A DNA stretch of 64,000 bases, taken from contig JABAKD010000025.1 of the NCBI GenBank assembly GCA_012845835.1, positions 29,333,761 to 29,397,760 of the forward strand, written 5' to 3'. Shown here one piece after another: positions 26,801 to 38,569 of the stretch (positions are counted from its first letter, which is position 1; the number at the start of each line of letters is the position of its first letter). The stretch comes from Undaria pinnatifida. Its lineage: Eukaryota > Sar > Phaeophyceae > Laminariales > Alariaceae. The notes beneath the pieces are model-generated. The model made no database searches and was not told the DNA's origin. It was given only the letters and a program-made list of their open reading frames with translations. Position numbers and translations under genes: made by a program.

Positions 26801-29800
26801 AGTCTCACCTCCATCTTTTACCACATCCGTACGTAGCTGCTACTAATACTTTGGGCATCACGTCAGTCTGCGACCGACGGTTGTTCAGGCCGCCGGCGAA
26901 GCTCATGTCTGACCTCCATCTTTCACGACATCCATATCATAGCTGCTACTAATACTTTGGGCATCACGCCAGTCTGCGACCGGTGGCCGTTCAGGCCGCC
27001 GGCGAAGCCCCTTGTGTATACCATAATGTAGAGGCAGAGGATAACGGTCAGACTCAATGCCAAGAGGGTGCGCTCCGCGCTCGACTCTTACAAGTTTGTG
27101 ATAAACTAAAAATATATGTAAAGTTGCGGTGGGTTCGGCAAGATATTGAATGCTCTACGTACGTAGGTGCGAAGTAAGTCGCGAAGTCATCCTCGGCACA
27201 TGCACTCCGTATACACCGTTACGTACGGGTTTACTTGCTCTTCATACAGAGTGCTCCCGAAAATTTAACGAGAGCGCAGGTGAAAGGACCATGAGTGAAA
27301 GACGCGTGTATAAATAGCTGTTAAGAACTCACGTGGAAGGCATCGCTAGGGCTTCCTGATCTTGCAGTAGCAATGGCAACTGAGCTCAATGTACTTGAGA
27401 GCTGCTCAAGAGTAAAGACCCTTCCACTCTAGCAGCGTAATGTAGTCCGCGTTATACCAGACGAGGCTAGCGTCAAGGTGTCATAAAGCCGCGGCACTTG
27501 CAGTAGCAATACAGCAGCAAGGGCACAGCAGCAGCAGTACGAAGCACAGCAGCAACAGAAGAAAGAAGCAGCGGCAGCTACTACTAGCGCTGATACTGGG
27601 TAGCACATACGTAGAGTTTGACTGAACCTACCTACCTGCAGGCCGCCTTATACGCTCATCACCAACAATAGCAAACCCAAACGCAGCAGCGGCAGCAGTA
27701 GGAGCAGGCAGGCAGAAGCAGGCAGCAGCAGCAGCAGCAGTGTCTTGGTGTAACAAGAAACGTTGGATTATCGCCCTCAAACGCAGCTTTTTCTCCGACC
27801 GTCCTTCCTCAACGAACTCAAGGCGGTTCGTCATGAAACCGGCCGTCTCCCTCCTTCCTCCCACTCGTCCGCACGCCAGTACCCGCCAGAGCCCGCTTCG
27901 GCCATGGGCTCGCTCGTAATCACGAGCTCTCCCGTATGCCTTGCACACGCTCTGGTTCTCCCGGAGAACATGAAACCAAAACGCAATTTCAAGAAAAAAT
28001 CACTATTTTTAAAAGCAGAACATTACCCGCTTGGGAAATGCGCTTTTTTGTGGAAGCTCGAAATTAGTCTGCTGGTGATCTGCTGATCTGCTCCGGCTAT
28101 CTACGACTGCTGTACAGCTGCTCCTCTACATGCGTAGCTCCGTGGGAAAGTTCGATCACAGCTGCCGATTTCATACGCAGCTCCGGAGACGCTTTCTATG
28201 CCAGCTGCTGCTAATCGTATTGACGTATATCACGGCGTAACGTTCAAAACCTGGTTATGATACGAGGTAGCAGTAGTTCTCTACGAAGCCTGGGTGGCAT
28301 ATGTTGTAGGGGCGTTCCAATTATCCCCTGGATCCTAGCACACAGCTGCCTGCGCACCCCTCCACAAAGGCGGCGCCAGTTGATTGGCGGCCCCTTCCCC
28401 ATGGGTCAGAGGTCAGAGAGGATGAGAAGGAAAAAACACGCGAAGACATAAGACCTAGCGGCAGACCATGCGCCACAACGGTCAGAGGGCACGATTTTTC
28501 ATTTTCCGAAGATATCGTCGTAGTTCTCGACGTCATGGCATCGCGCAGGCGCTACGGCGCTGAGTGAGCGGATCCGCGAAGCCGGCCGATGCAGGCGAGG
28601 CGGGGGCACGCCCCAGCAAATAAACCGGTCAGAGGCGGCAGATACCCGTAGACTATAAAGTGATCAGATCCGTCTGCGAACTAAGACAGGTATATTGACA
28701 CCACGTATGTAAGTAGTATACTCGTCTTTGATTTCTTCCTTGACTGTTCTCATGTTTTCCCCCCGTTTTTTTCGTTTTTCGCAAATTACACCCGTAATGT
28801 CGATCAGAGTGTGACATCGCCTGCAAGCGCACGCCACAGCACAGGGTAACCAGATCTGCACAAGTAGCAAATCACGTGCGTGTATAGGTTACGTACATGC
28901 ATGTCAAGTCGGGGAGTTTTCCCTGCACCATGGAGCTCTTGGCACTTTCAAGTTGCGAGATGCGCCAAATCATGGGCTGCTTCTTTCTGCCCCCTTCCCG
29001 TTTTGCTTTATTCCTTCTTGCGCGAGCGTGGCGGGCGGCGTCAGCCGCCCGCGGAGCGCAGTCCTTGTAATACGTACAGCAGCCAGCAGCCCTCGTTGTG
29101 TGCCTGATGCTGTAATATATATTTTTCCTTTTTTCCGTCTGAAGTCCGGAGAGTGGCTGTCATCGATACCCGACAGCAGCATGACAAGTACAAGGAGGTT
29201 AGAATGAAACACAGGCCATCCCGCCCGCCCATCGTGGTGGCGGGGTGTACCGCCAACAACATCAGTTTTGTTAGTGTTTATTTACCGGGGTACCTACTCT
29301 CTGCGACGAGGTACCGCATTGACTGCCAGGCAGTCAACGCGGGAGTAGTAACCATGGGTGAGAGTCTCCGGCTGGTCGCAGCAGAGAGCCTTCATTAATT
29401 CCCAAACTATACACGAATTGAGCTACGTCGCGATGTTGCAACTGTAATCGTCTTTTTTTTTTTTTTTTTTTTTTTTATCCTCCTGGGGATCCGGGTAAAA
29501 AAAGCTTAAGCTCCATACACTTTCGTTTGTGTACCAGTTTTCGTCCATCTGCAGAACGCAGACTTTGTGTCAACCTCCCCCCTCCGGTTTAGTCAACACT
29601 ATGAACTTGCCGGCCTTCTTTGGCTGATCCCTATACGGTTCAACCTAGAAGGTGAGATAGCCACGTCCTTTTTTATTTTTTCCGTCTGAAGTCGTAACAG
29701 CGTCGCTTATGGCAGAAGTGCCACGTCAGCCGCCAACAGAATTAGCAGCATAGCAGCATGACACTACTGCTGTAGTATAGATTATATGGGCAAGACTGAT

Positions 29801-32800
29801 GGCTGAAGGAGTCTATTTCCGGATCGACCGCAATAAAAATACCACAGTATCTTGGCAACTCCCCGCGAACACTCCCGGGTCAACGGGACAATACAAGGAG
29901 GTTACTATCTATCCAGTCTAATGGCCGATTTCGGGACCCATGTATGGTGACCAAGAAGACGATGGGTGCGGTCTTGTCAACTGGCTATTAATCAGAAGAA
30001 TATGCAGCAAGGCAGTAGTGGGCACCCCAAGTTAAGATCATTCGGGACTTAACGCCTTGGCAACTGTTAGCCCGTTTTTGAGAACAAGTTACTTGGAATT
30101 AGTGTAGGGAGGGGGTTGGGGGCTCTACAGGGTTTCAAAGCGGTTCAAATCTGCATACAGTATAGCCCCGTCGATAAGAACGTGCCCGATGAGAACGTGG
30201 TGCTCACTTTTGGGCGGACGCAAAGAAAACTGGGCTAAGAAATCGTGCTCAGCGGCGATCACTACACTAAATCCTATATAATACCATGTGCTCAAGGTTT
30301 GTTCAAGGGGTTGGTGTCACAATAAGAATCTAAGGCTCACAACAAGTACAGCAGTAGGAATTTCTTGTTGGTGGGTCTATGCTGCATCCCGCCGTACGAA
30401 GAGCCATGTGCTGCCCACTGCTTGTATAGTTAAGAGCAATGTATACTTGAGAGCGCCTGTTTCGGCTTGTCAAGGGGTGCTCTTAAATCGGAGTATCCAC
30501 TACTACTGTACCAATATCAGCACGCTGGTGGTGCGCTGCACACCTCGTTGCCCCTTACGGCACAGTTAGGGCACATTGCCTACACCGGCAACCCGGGCTG
30601 GTTCGTGTGGTCGGTGCTGTAATGGTCACTTTTTTTTGTGCTTACGTGCCATTTTTCCCTCTGAAGCCCCTAAGGGTGTGTGCTGAACCTGTTTTTTTAT
30701 ACGTTTTTACTATCGAAAGCTATCGTAGGCTCGTTTTTCCCAACAACGAATGCAAAAAAATCGCGATTCCTGACGAAAATATCACGTTTCCTGACATTTT
30801 GACGTTCTGAAATGTCGCGTTTTCGAAAAAGCAATCAGTTTTTTTTTTGTCAGGAGTCCTGTCCTCAATTTTGATGGAAATCTTCGAAACTATTCAACGT
30901 CAGGATTCCTGACAAGTTTCACGATTTTGTGAAAATGGCGCGTTTTGTTGCCCTCGATTCGTGACGTTCAATGCGTTCGCTAGGAATGGCCCGTAGCCGG
31001 CAATCGTACAGGAGAAAGAAAGAAAAAGTGCGAAGATGATAGATTGGACGAGCAAGAAAAAACAACAAACACAAAACAGAACAAAACTCAACAAAACGAA
31101 ACGAAACGAAACGAAACGAAACGAAACGAAACGAAACAATGGCCTTACCTTCCTCATTGCCACTGCTCCCCCCTAATGCGCGCCCTGTGTCAGTACAACA
31201 TGCGGTTTTACCTGCAGTACCTGACGATATGGCCGGAGTATTTCCTCATCAAAGAGGCGCCGGACGGCACGCCGATGGGATACAGTGAGTGCTGTACAGC
31301 AGTCGTACGGGCCCGCGAATAAAAAATAGCCTGGTAGCCCAATAAGAACATCGCGTAAACGTTTTTGCGGGACACTCAGGAAAGCTGGATACAGAAAATC
31401 GTGCTCAGCAGCGAACGGCCTTAGCCTTGGCAGTGGCTGGGGGTCACTGGCGCGAGTGACCACGCCGTTCCTGTGCGGCCTCAGCTTTGGTGCTGTAGAA
31501 TTACGGAGATCTATTGTTAGCAGAAGTAATTATCAAACAGCAAATGGGGCAAAAAAGCACCCGGCTTTGTGTAAAAAGCGCCTGTTACAGTTTATTTCGT
31601 TGGCTGGTCTTGCCAAGTATACACAGCCTCGATCGAACACAGTTGTAGCGCCGGAGAGCTCGCCTTTAGAGTGGCGATGCTTCCCTTTTTTTTGTGAAAT
31701 TTCATCCTGTTAACAATGGATCTCCGTAAATAGTCGTTTCGCGAAGTGAATCCGCAATGGCGTGGTTAGGTACGCCGCGCCAATGCAAATCGTCGAACGT
31801 ATTTTCATCGGTGAGGTGCAGAGGCACTCGCGCGAGCGGCTCAAATTCAGTGTGTGCTGAAGAAGGAGGTGCCCCCCCCTAGCATAGCCTTGCAGGCACT
31901 TTTGTATTGGGGGTTAGGTCGACCCAACCCCTTTTGCTTTCGCTTTTTTTCTCTTCTTCCAGTTATGGGAAAGTCTGAAGGGCAAAAAGAGTTGTGGCAC
32001 GGGCACGTTACGGCTGTAACCGTGGCTCCCGAGTACCGCAGACTGGGCGTGGCGAAGCAGCTCATGGACAGCTTGGAAACGGTGCGTTTGGGGGGGAGCG
32101 GTTGCACTACTGTACGTGCGGGCTTTGGTGTTGATTGGAGTTTTGTTGTGATTTTGTTTTGCTTTTGCAGGAGGAGATTCAAGCACTTGTACTGGTGATG
32201 GAGGTGTTGGTGGTGGTGGTGATGGTGCTTCGTAATACCCTCGATTTTTTCGATATGTTGATGGGGCCGCACAGGAATCCCACGTGGGTCGGACTTATAG
32301 GTTTATTTTGCAAACATGAAAAATCAAAGGAGTCAACTGCTGAGAGCGCCTAGCAGCGTGGGTAGGTGCGATTCGATGCGAGTCGACGAGGGAAGGAAGG
32401 ACTGGAGTCTTCTCGCGTAAAATAAAAAATGCGCGTACCGCAGCGGGGGGGGGGGGGAGAAAAACCTGCTTAATGGCCCCCGGATCTGAATTACATCGAG
32501 TGACGGAGAAGGAGAACGAAACGTGAGAAGATGTTAGAACGGATGAAAAAAAGTAGGTGTCGTTTTGTGTCAGAATATCATGTCTACGGCGGCGAGGTGG
32601 TGTTTGGTAGTACTCTCGAGTTTCTTGATATGTAGGTAAGACGTGAACCCCCCCCCCCCCCCCAATTTTGTCGAAGAATGTTGGCCAGATGACATGTCAA
32701 CATCTCGATTTGCCCCCGATTTTTGGATGTTGTTATTTCTCTCTCTCTCTTTCCCCGCCTCTCCTTTTTATAGTTTTCTTGGGGGTGGGGGCAGGAGTCT

Positions 32801-35220
32801 GAGCATGTGTACAACGCGTGCTTCGTGGACCTGTTCGTAGGACTGTCACAACACGCTCGCCATCACCCTGTCGATTGTGTTAGTGTGGAGGCGACATGCT
32901 AACCCGTCGGTGTCGTCGATTTCGTCGGTTTTGTCGGTTTTCTCCCTTGCCCCCCCCTCCCCCCCCCCCCCACCTCATTCTTACTTGTTTCCATGCGTGG
33001 CAGGTGTCTGAGCACGTGTACAACGCGTTCTTCGTGGACCTGTTTGTGAGGGTGTCCAACACGCTGGCCATCAACATGTACGGTGCGTTCGGGTACTCCG
33101 TCTACCGAAGAGTCGTCGGATACTACTCGGGGAAAGAAGACGCATTCGGTGAGACGCGAGCTGCGGTAGGAATAGCACCACAGAAATATCAGAGGCTGTT
33201 CACGGGCCATGGCCCGATCCGTGGGTCGGGTCCGGTCGGGTCGGATCGGGTCGGGTCGGGTCGGGTCGGGTCGGGTTGGGTCGGCTCGGGTCAAAAGAGG
33301 TTTTACAACATCATGGGTCGGGTCAAGAGGATTCGAAATCTCTAGGGTCGGATTGGGTCAGGAGTTTCTTCTTTTTCTCACACCCGATCTGACCCACGAG
33401 GTTTGACCTCACTCGTGGAAAGTCCTGAGAATTATGAGTCTGTCCAGTTGAGGACCTTTGTACGCACCTTACCCAACTCCAGACTCCGCTCAGTTTACGA
33501 CCTTCACATAGATACCTGGTAATAAGCTATACACCTAGTCTGGACTGGCCGGTGTCACTTTGCCGGGTTACTTGTGCGGTATTTTTTTTTCTGTTCGTTT
33601 TAGTTCGCCTCCCCCCCCCCTCCCTCTCCCGATAGTTTTTATCACGCGGAAGCCCCCTGGACTCGAAGCCTATCACATCTCCTTTCCGATCTTCTTGCAT
33701 CACATTCTTCAGAACACCTGTCGTTTGTTTTGCTTTGTTTTCTTTTTCTCTTCTTTTTTTCTCTTTTTTTTTTATGGTCTGGCTTGTTTTGTTGTGTTCT
33801 CGTACCCGGTACGCTAGCTTTTCACTTGCTTTACCTTGATGAACTGCGACGGTTTGGTTTACTCTGTTTCACAGGCTATGACCACATACTAATAATTTGT
33901 ATCTCTCTAGGATGAAGAATCAGCACGGACTTTGGGTGTACTGATGTCGTGGGGTAGAAAGAACGGCTTAATGTGAAGACGACACACAAATCTCAAAGGG
34001 GAAGGTTGTATCTTACAAGAGTATTTTGACTACGTCAGCTGTGAGTTCGATCAAGTTTAATGGTCGGTACTCACTTTTGCCAAGCCTGCGTGATACTCGA
34101 CCTTCACGTGTTCTCGGCGTATTGAATAACAACCGACTCTTCATTAAGGAGCCCCACACCTCACCTAGCAACTGACTAAGCCCAAGACACGACTTTGCGT
34201 GTTGCGCAGATATCTAACGAACACCAGATACCTGGTATGTAATAGTAAAGTTGAAGGAAAAATCGAGGAGCATGAAAAGCTGAAAAATGGAAAATGCTGA
34301 AACCCTGTGCGCGATAGAAAGGAAGGCATGTAGCGGAGGGGAGAAGGGAAAACACCTGTGACCACGGCTTGTCCAGAAGGTCGCTGAGAGAAGAAAACTC
34401 TTACGAGTTGAGCTGGCGAGTGAAAAACTGATGATTAAGGGATGTATTCGGTTGCCCTTTACTGGAGGATTCCTAACAGGCAGTGATAAGTGATTTGCCT
34501 GAAAAACGCAACCCTTCCCGTAGCACGGGTCTTAGCAGACACGGGGTGAAAGCGAGGCGACGCGACGTGGCGGGGCCTATCCTGATTGCGAGAAATTTCT
34601 CAGCCCTTTCCGGATTTCGGGGAGCTTTGGGTTCGGTGTTTGCGACTTGGCCCGGTTTCGGCCGAGATGGTTAGATAATGCACACTAACTCCTCATGTCG
34701 TCTCCATTCCGAGAAATTTCCCAGGCTTTTCCAGGTTCCCGGGGGGTTGGTTTCGGTAGTGTGTTTACGACTTGGCCGAGCGTTGTCGACTAGTTGGTTG
34801 ATAGTTCACACGATATGCAATGTTACTCCTCGTCGTATCTTCCTTCGGAGAAAAATCCCTCAAAAGGCAGTCAGGGTTAGCGTTGTAGGGTGAGCCTTTC
34901 AGTAGTGTTTCTGGACGTGGTTCAGCTTGGACGATCATCATGCTAACTTATAGTTCCACGCTTTGAGGAGCTCAACCGGTCAAAAGCGTTTGGCGCAAAA
35001 AATGCAGCCGCCTAGCGCGGGATAACTCTTCGGCGAAATAGCTGGTGGTCCACGCTACGTTGCCTAACGTTGCCATGTTCCCGCCGCCACCACCGCCGCT
35101 ACGCCTTTCGTGTTCCCCCACCCCCCCGCAGATATGAGGAAAGCTCTCCCAAGAGATAAAGACAAGAAGTCCGTCATACCCTTGCCCCATCCGGTCATGC
35201 CGGAAGATTTGGAGTGGTGA
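23729..35220 (+). CDS. NAA20: NAA20, catalytic subunit of the NatB N-terminal acetyltransferase
   Basis: Five plus-strand exons: 23729-23806, 31194-31284, 31963-32081, 33004-33148, 35132-35220. They sum to 522 bases, 173 residues plus TGA, with perfect phase at all four joins; the usual length is about 178. NatB uses acetyl-CoA to acetylate N termini starting Met-Asp, -Glu, -Asn or -Gln, on ribosomes with NAA25. Landmarks are FCCDDLLKFNNVNLDVLTET, RFYLQYLTIWPEYFLIKEAP, GYIMGKSEG, WHGHVTAVTVAPEYRRLGVA (the GNAT acetyl-CoA loop R/Q-x-x-G-x-A), NAFFVDLFVRVSN, MYGAFGYSVYR, GYYSG.EDAFDMRKALPRDK and PLPHPVMPEDLE. Every block has its counterpart in NAA20 of animals and plants. Intron 1 alone is 7.4 kb. 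The start is chosen by match to the family N terminus. Confidence 0.96.
24172..24354. mobile_element. Tc1/mariner-type MITE
   Basis: 183 bases including TA at each end. The termini CAGTAGGTGGCCCTATATAG and the inverse of CGCACTATACAGGGCCACCT are near-perfect inverted repeats of about 28 bases. CAGT ends with a TA target duplication fit Tc1/mariner elements. The interior has further inverted CGCACTAT motifs. It lies in NAA20 intron 1. Confidence 0.8.
24381..25400 (+). repeat. Poly-G-bearing dispersed repeat, copy 1
   Basis: Blocks in order: ACACTCCAGCTG, GATCGCGCGTATTA, GTGTGTCCTTAT, AAGTCGGCGACTTCCCTTGG, CAACAGGGTGATGTTAG, GCGCGGAAACTATAA and repeated GTGGTGCTAGGTCTAGGCGA. Several runs of 10-18 G separate the blocks. 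The inverse copies are at 38570-39140 and 39925-41366. Confidence 0.7.
25764..25900 (+). other. Possible exon of unknown protein, weak
   Basis: GC-rich open stretch reading GRPAGADLVGTYAGDGKVEI, then YDMLRPPGTNT, then GDD before GTATGT. An AG lies upstream at CGGACCTCCAG. It sits inside NAA20 intron 1, is not needed by NAA20, and I do not recognise it. It could be chance. Confidence 0.2.
26806..27012 (+). repeat. Tandem duplication, two units of about 105 bp
   Basis: CTGCTACTAATACTTTGGGC, ATCACG, CAGTCTGCGACCG and TTCAGGCCGCCGGCGAAGC occur twice in order. The rest of 25.9-31.1 kb is intron sequence with CAG-rich and homopolymer tracts and no recognised gene. Confidence 0.75.
31094..31138 (+). 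repeat. (ACGAA)n microsatellite
   Basis: About nine AACGA/ACGAA pentamers, directly before NAA20 exon 2. Confidence 0.9.
31194..31284 (+). CDS. NAA20: NAA20 exon 2
   Basis: Acceptor TGTGTCAG, donor TACA|GTGAGT, phase 1. Encodes YNMRFYLQYLTIWPEYFLI, then KEAPDGTPMGY, equal to the family segment following LTETY. Confidence 0.95.
31963..32081 (+). CDS. NAA20: NAA20 exon 3 (acetyl-CoA binding loop)
   Basis: Acceptor CTTCTTCCAG, donor ACG|GTGCGT, phase 0. Encodes IMGKSEGQKELWHGHVTAV, then TVAPEYRRLGVAKQL and MDSLET. RRLGVA is the GNAT phosphate-binding loop. Confidence 0.95.
32795..32880 (+). pseudogene. Ghost copy of NAA20 exon 4
   Basis: After GGGGGCAG it reads ESEHVYNACFVDLFVGLS, then loses frame agreement with exon 4. 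It lies 209 bases upstream of the real exon in the same orientation, with its own acceptor-like AG but no usable reading through. Confidence 0.75.
33004..33148 (+). CDS. NAA20: NAA20 exon 4
   Basis: Acceptor GCGTGGCAG after a long C-rich tract, donor TTCG|GTGAGA, phase 1. Encodes VSEHVYNAFFVDLFVRVSN and MYGAFGYSVYRRVVGYYSG. A GGGTC-rich MITE lies about 40 bases downstream. Confidence 0.95.
33190..33430. repeat. GGGTC-rich fold-back MITE, copy 5
   Basis: Starts AGAGGCTGTTCACGGGCC, has nine or so GGGTC-type pentamers (some GGATC, GGTTG) and ends CTCGTGGAAAGTCCTGAG. It lies in NAA20 intron 4. Confidence 0.6.
34210..34410 (+). mobile_element. SINE body, 5'-truncated copy
   Basis: Shares with the copies at 52200 and 53690 the order TGAAAAATGGAAAATGCTGA, GCGCGATAGAAAGGAAGGCA, GAGAAGGGAAAACACCTGTG, ACCACGGCTTGTCCAGAAGG, TCGCTGAGAG. 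The tRNA-like head is absent. Confidence 0.65.
35132..35220 (+). CDS. NAA20: NAA20 exon 5 and stop
   Basis: Acceptor CCCCCGCAG. Encodes DMRKALPRDKDKKSVIPLPH, PVMPEDLEW and TGA, the conserved NAA20 tail. Confidence 0.95.
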
Positions 35221-35489
35221 CTATCTTGCCTGTTTGGTGCTCTGCTGGCCGTCGTGGTGTATTTTGCGTGGGAGAAAATTTCGGGGAACAAGAGCTAATT
35301 TCGGCTCGTAGAGAGATGGAGAACGGAGAAAGTGTCGGACGATTTCGGCTCCCGTGGAGGGAGGCGGGGAGCCGATGAAAGGCGGTGGTATGTTCGGTGG
35401 GCTAGTGGGATATCGTCTTCCATTTCATGTCCTGCTAGAGAGAGATTGAGGGCGGATTCTGCTGGAAGGGCTAGAACATTTTGAGAGTG

Positions 35490-35810
35490 TGCCTAGTTGG
35501 GTATATGCTCTTAAGGGGTATCCGGGTACCTACCCAAGTATGACCTTAGTAGGGCATATACTCAAAGGGGTATCCGTGCCTACCCGAGTATGACCTTGGC
35601 AGGACATATACTCTAAGGGGTACCCGGGTACCTACCCGAGTATGACCTTAGTAGGGTATATGCTTTGAAGGGGTACCCTGTTACCTACCCGAGTATGACC
35701 TTAGTAGGCCATGTTCTCTTGGGGTACCCGGGTACCTACCCGGGTATGGCCTTAGTAGGGTGCATCCTCTGTACCCGGGTAAGCATCTGAGTATGACCGA
35801 AACCAGTACC
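35490..35810 (+). repeat. About 58 bp minisatellite, locus 1
   Basis: Five to six units of GTAGGGTATATACTC, AAGGGGTACCCGGGTACC and TACCCGAGTATGACCTTA. It begins about 270 bases after the NAA20 stop. A 53 bp direct duplication (GGCAAGGTGACTTTGACTTG...) follows at 35870-35970. Confidence 0.8.
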
Positions 35811-37676
35811 TGGTACCCGGAGCCCTCAGAGTGTACACCCTACCCAACACGCCTCTGGGCATTTGGGCGGCAAGGTGACTTTGACTTGTGTGGTGCTGCT
35901 ATCATTCCAGCGGTGGTCCGCGGCAAGGTGACTTTAACTTGTGTGGTGCCGCTATCATTCCAGCGGTGGTGCCGTACCGAGTGTGGGCTTCTGAACGTCT
36001 TCTCTCTGCGGCGTTTGCGGTCAGGGGGTGCCTTCTGTAGGTGGCTGCTGCTGTGGCGTGTATTTGACGACTTGGCTGGTTTGCGGTAGTGTGATTCACG
36101 ACGCGGTTGTGCTGTTGCAATCCATATTGCGGATGCGGTAGATGTACGTACTGTAGCTCGGCACGCTATCATACCTATCGCCACAATTTTTTGGGAGGAG
36201 AGGGAAACGAGGTACGGTAACACTGCTGTATGATAGCATGATGACACGGCGGGCCGTGGTGTTTCGTCCGCAAGGTCCCCGCTTCTCGTGAACGGTGTCT
36301 TGCCTGTATAGCTGCTGTCGCGGTGGTATACCAGTAGCAACAACTTGGAATTGGAGCTGAACCCCTTCATACCGGCCCCACGTTATTCACCCAAAAGTAG
36401 TGGGATTTTTTAGTGGGACTATATGATTGCAGCGGTAAAATTGTTGAGGCTGCGAGATGCCTGCGGCCAGGTGGACACGGCAGAAAATCAAACAGGCGAT
36501 GCTATGTGTGATGTGTGTCAACTTCTTGACTGCTGTGGTAACGGTTGTGGTGTACCCGCTTCTTAGCTGGGGTACTGATTTGGTGTACGCCTCGACCGTC
36601 AAGGGTGTTTTTTTTTGGCGTGATGAGGATGTCACGAACCGTGACATCGATGACGCCAATCCTTGTTTTTTCACGAGAGTGTGATGCGAACCGTAACACG
36701 TATGCACCCTTCTACTACGTTCGTACAATAGTATGCGTACTTCGTGGCAGTTTGTTGTCATCACGCAGCTTGGGAACAGGAACATCAACTAATGTATCGG
36801 TTGAACTCATGGCGCTGCCGTGTTTGAAATATTACTATTTTTGTGCGTATTAATTTATTCGAAAACTCTCAGAGCTCACGAACGGTGGCAAGTAAATGTT
36901 GAGTCTCGCACAAATGTCACGTCTGACACGAAGTGCCGGGTACCAACTGGGTTATCTAGAACGGAATTATTTTTTTTCTTGTTTTCTGTCTGTCTTAACC
37001 CATTCCCAACTCCAAAAAGTATTCTAGTCTAACTCCAAGTGTTTTGTCCCCATGTCGGAACTGCGGTGCTAAAGGGGTTAAGAGGCGTAATTCACGTTAA
37101 ACACGAAGACCTGAGGCCGACATCCAACGAACAATTGCGCTCGTAAATATCTCGTAAAATACATCACACTAATACGTCCGGTGAAACCTGAGCATAGTGC
37201 GTTCAGCACTGCTGTGTCAAATTAGTTGTGTGAACGGTACAAACACCACATACGGTTATTTTTTGGCACGGTATTATTCCTGTACGGTTATTTGTATTGT
37301 TGAGCGGTGTGAGCTCCGTACGGTTACGAGTATTTTCTATTTTTTTGTTTGAATTTAGTTGTATCCGCGGTATTAGAAAGCGCTGTGCTTTTGTCCACTT
37401 GATCAGCGGTATTGTATGAGCACTGTTCGATACGTTACCACCTACTCGAGAAGTTGTTTGCTGGCTGGGTATGGCTGACCCTATGTTTGCTGCCACCGAC
37501 GCGCGATTTTGATCGGCATGGGATCAGGGTGATTGGTGGGCACTGCCGGCGACGACTTATGTGCCCGGGGTCCGTTTGAATGGCTGAGGTCCGGGTGCGA
37601 TCAGGGTGTCAAGTGAAAAATTGTTTTTGTGTGCGCCTACTGACCAGTGTGCAACATCGAAAAAAACGGTTACTTG

Positions 37677-38177
37677 TGTTACAAAGCTTAGTTTGGGTAA
37701 GCTATTGGTTAACCTTCTGCAAGTGATCAAACGAACTAATGCCCCACGAATTCCTTAACAAATGGCGTCGTCTACAGACTATGTTTTTTTTGGGTCGTGG
37801 GTTCGAATCCCAGATCCACCATAATCCTTCATGAGGACACACACAACCCGTGATACGCGCGATCGAAGTATCGCACACAGCTTGCAAGGATGAGTTTCGA
37901 CGAAATCCTCGATCCCACAGCTGGTGGAGTGTACTTTCAATTTTTATAATAAACTTGTTCAGACTTTCCCCATGTCGAACTTGCAAAATACTCTCTGGTA
38001 TTCACAGGAAATGAAACCGCTTGGATATTGACAGGTCCGGACGCCCGTGTATCCGGCCGACCTGTATCCCGCCGTTTCAGGGGGCGAGAGTGTTGTAGGG
38101 CTTAGTTTGGGCAAGCTATTGGTTAACCTTTTGCAAGTGTTAAAACGAACAAAAACCCCGCTAATAATACCTTAACA
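37677..38177 (+). mobile_element. TRIM-like element 1
   Basis: LTRs at 37677-37760 (84 bp) and 38091-38177 (87 bp) begin TGTT and end AACA. After the left LTR comes AATGGCGTCGTC, a plausible primer site, and before the right one AGGGGGCGAGAG, a purine tract. The 330 bp interior has no coding capacity. It carries a T-arm-like GGGTTCGAATCCCAGATCCA and a 125 bp insertion at about 37822-37945 that belongs to the poly-G repeat family. Confidence 0.75.
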
Positions 38178-38179
38178 AG

Positions 38180-38564
38180 TGTTATAAGGCTTAGTTTGGG
38201 TTAGCTAATATTATTGGTTAACCTTTTGCAAGTGGTCAAACGGGCTAATAACCCGCTAATAATACCTTAACAAATGGCGTCGTCGGCGGGACCATTTTTT
38301 TGGGGTCGTGGGTTCAAGCCCCACATCCACCAATAAACTTTTTCAGACTTTCCCCAAGGTGTCGAACATGAAAAATACTCTCCCCTGTATCCCCAGGAAA
38401 TGAAACCGCTTGTGGATATTGACAGGTCCGCCCGTACATCCGGCCGACCCGGTATCCCGCCGTTTCACGGGGGGATAGTGTTGTCAGGCTTAGTTTGAGT
38501 AAGCTGTTGGTTAACCTTCTGTAAGTGGCCAAACGGACAAAAATACCCCACTAATACCTTAACA
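38180..38564 (+). mobile_element. TRIM-like element 2
   Basis: LTRs at 38180-38272 (93 bp) and 38479-38564 (86 bp), 206 bp interior with the same TGGCGTCGTC, GGGTTCAAGCCCCACATCCA and GGGGGGATAG features. It lies two bases after element 1. The pair is flanked by CTTG on both sides (37673-37676 and 38565-38568). Confidence 0.75.
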
Positions 38565-38569
38565 CTTGA

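Noticed and set aside
32171-32260. Extra NAA20 exon after TTTTGCAG, starting Glu-Glu-Ile-Gln
   Set aside because: Joining exon 3 (phase 0) directly to 33004 gives the complete family sequence; this stretch turns into a Val-rich run.
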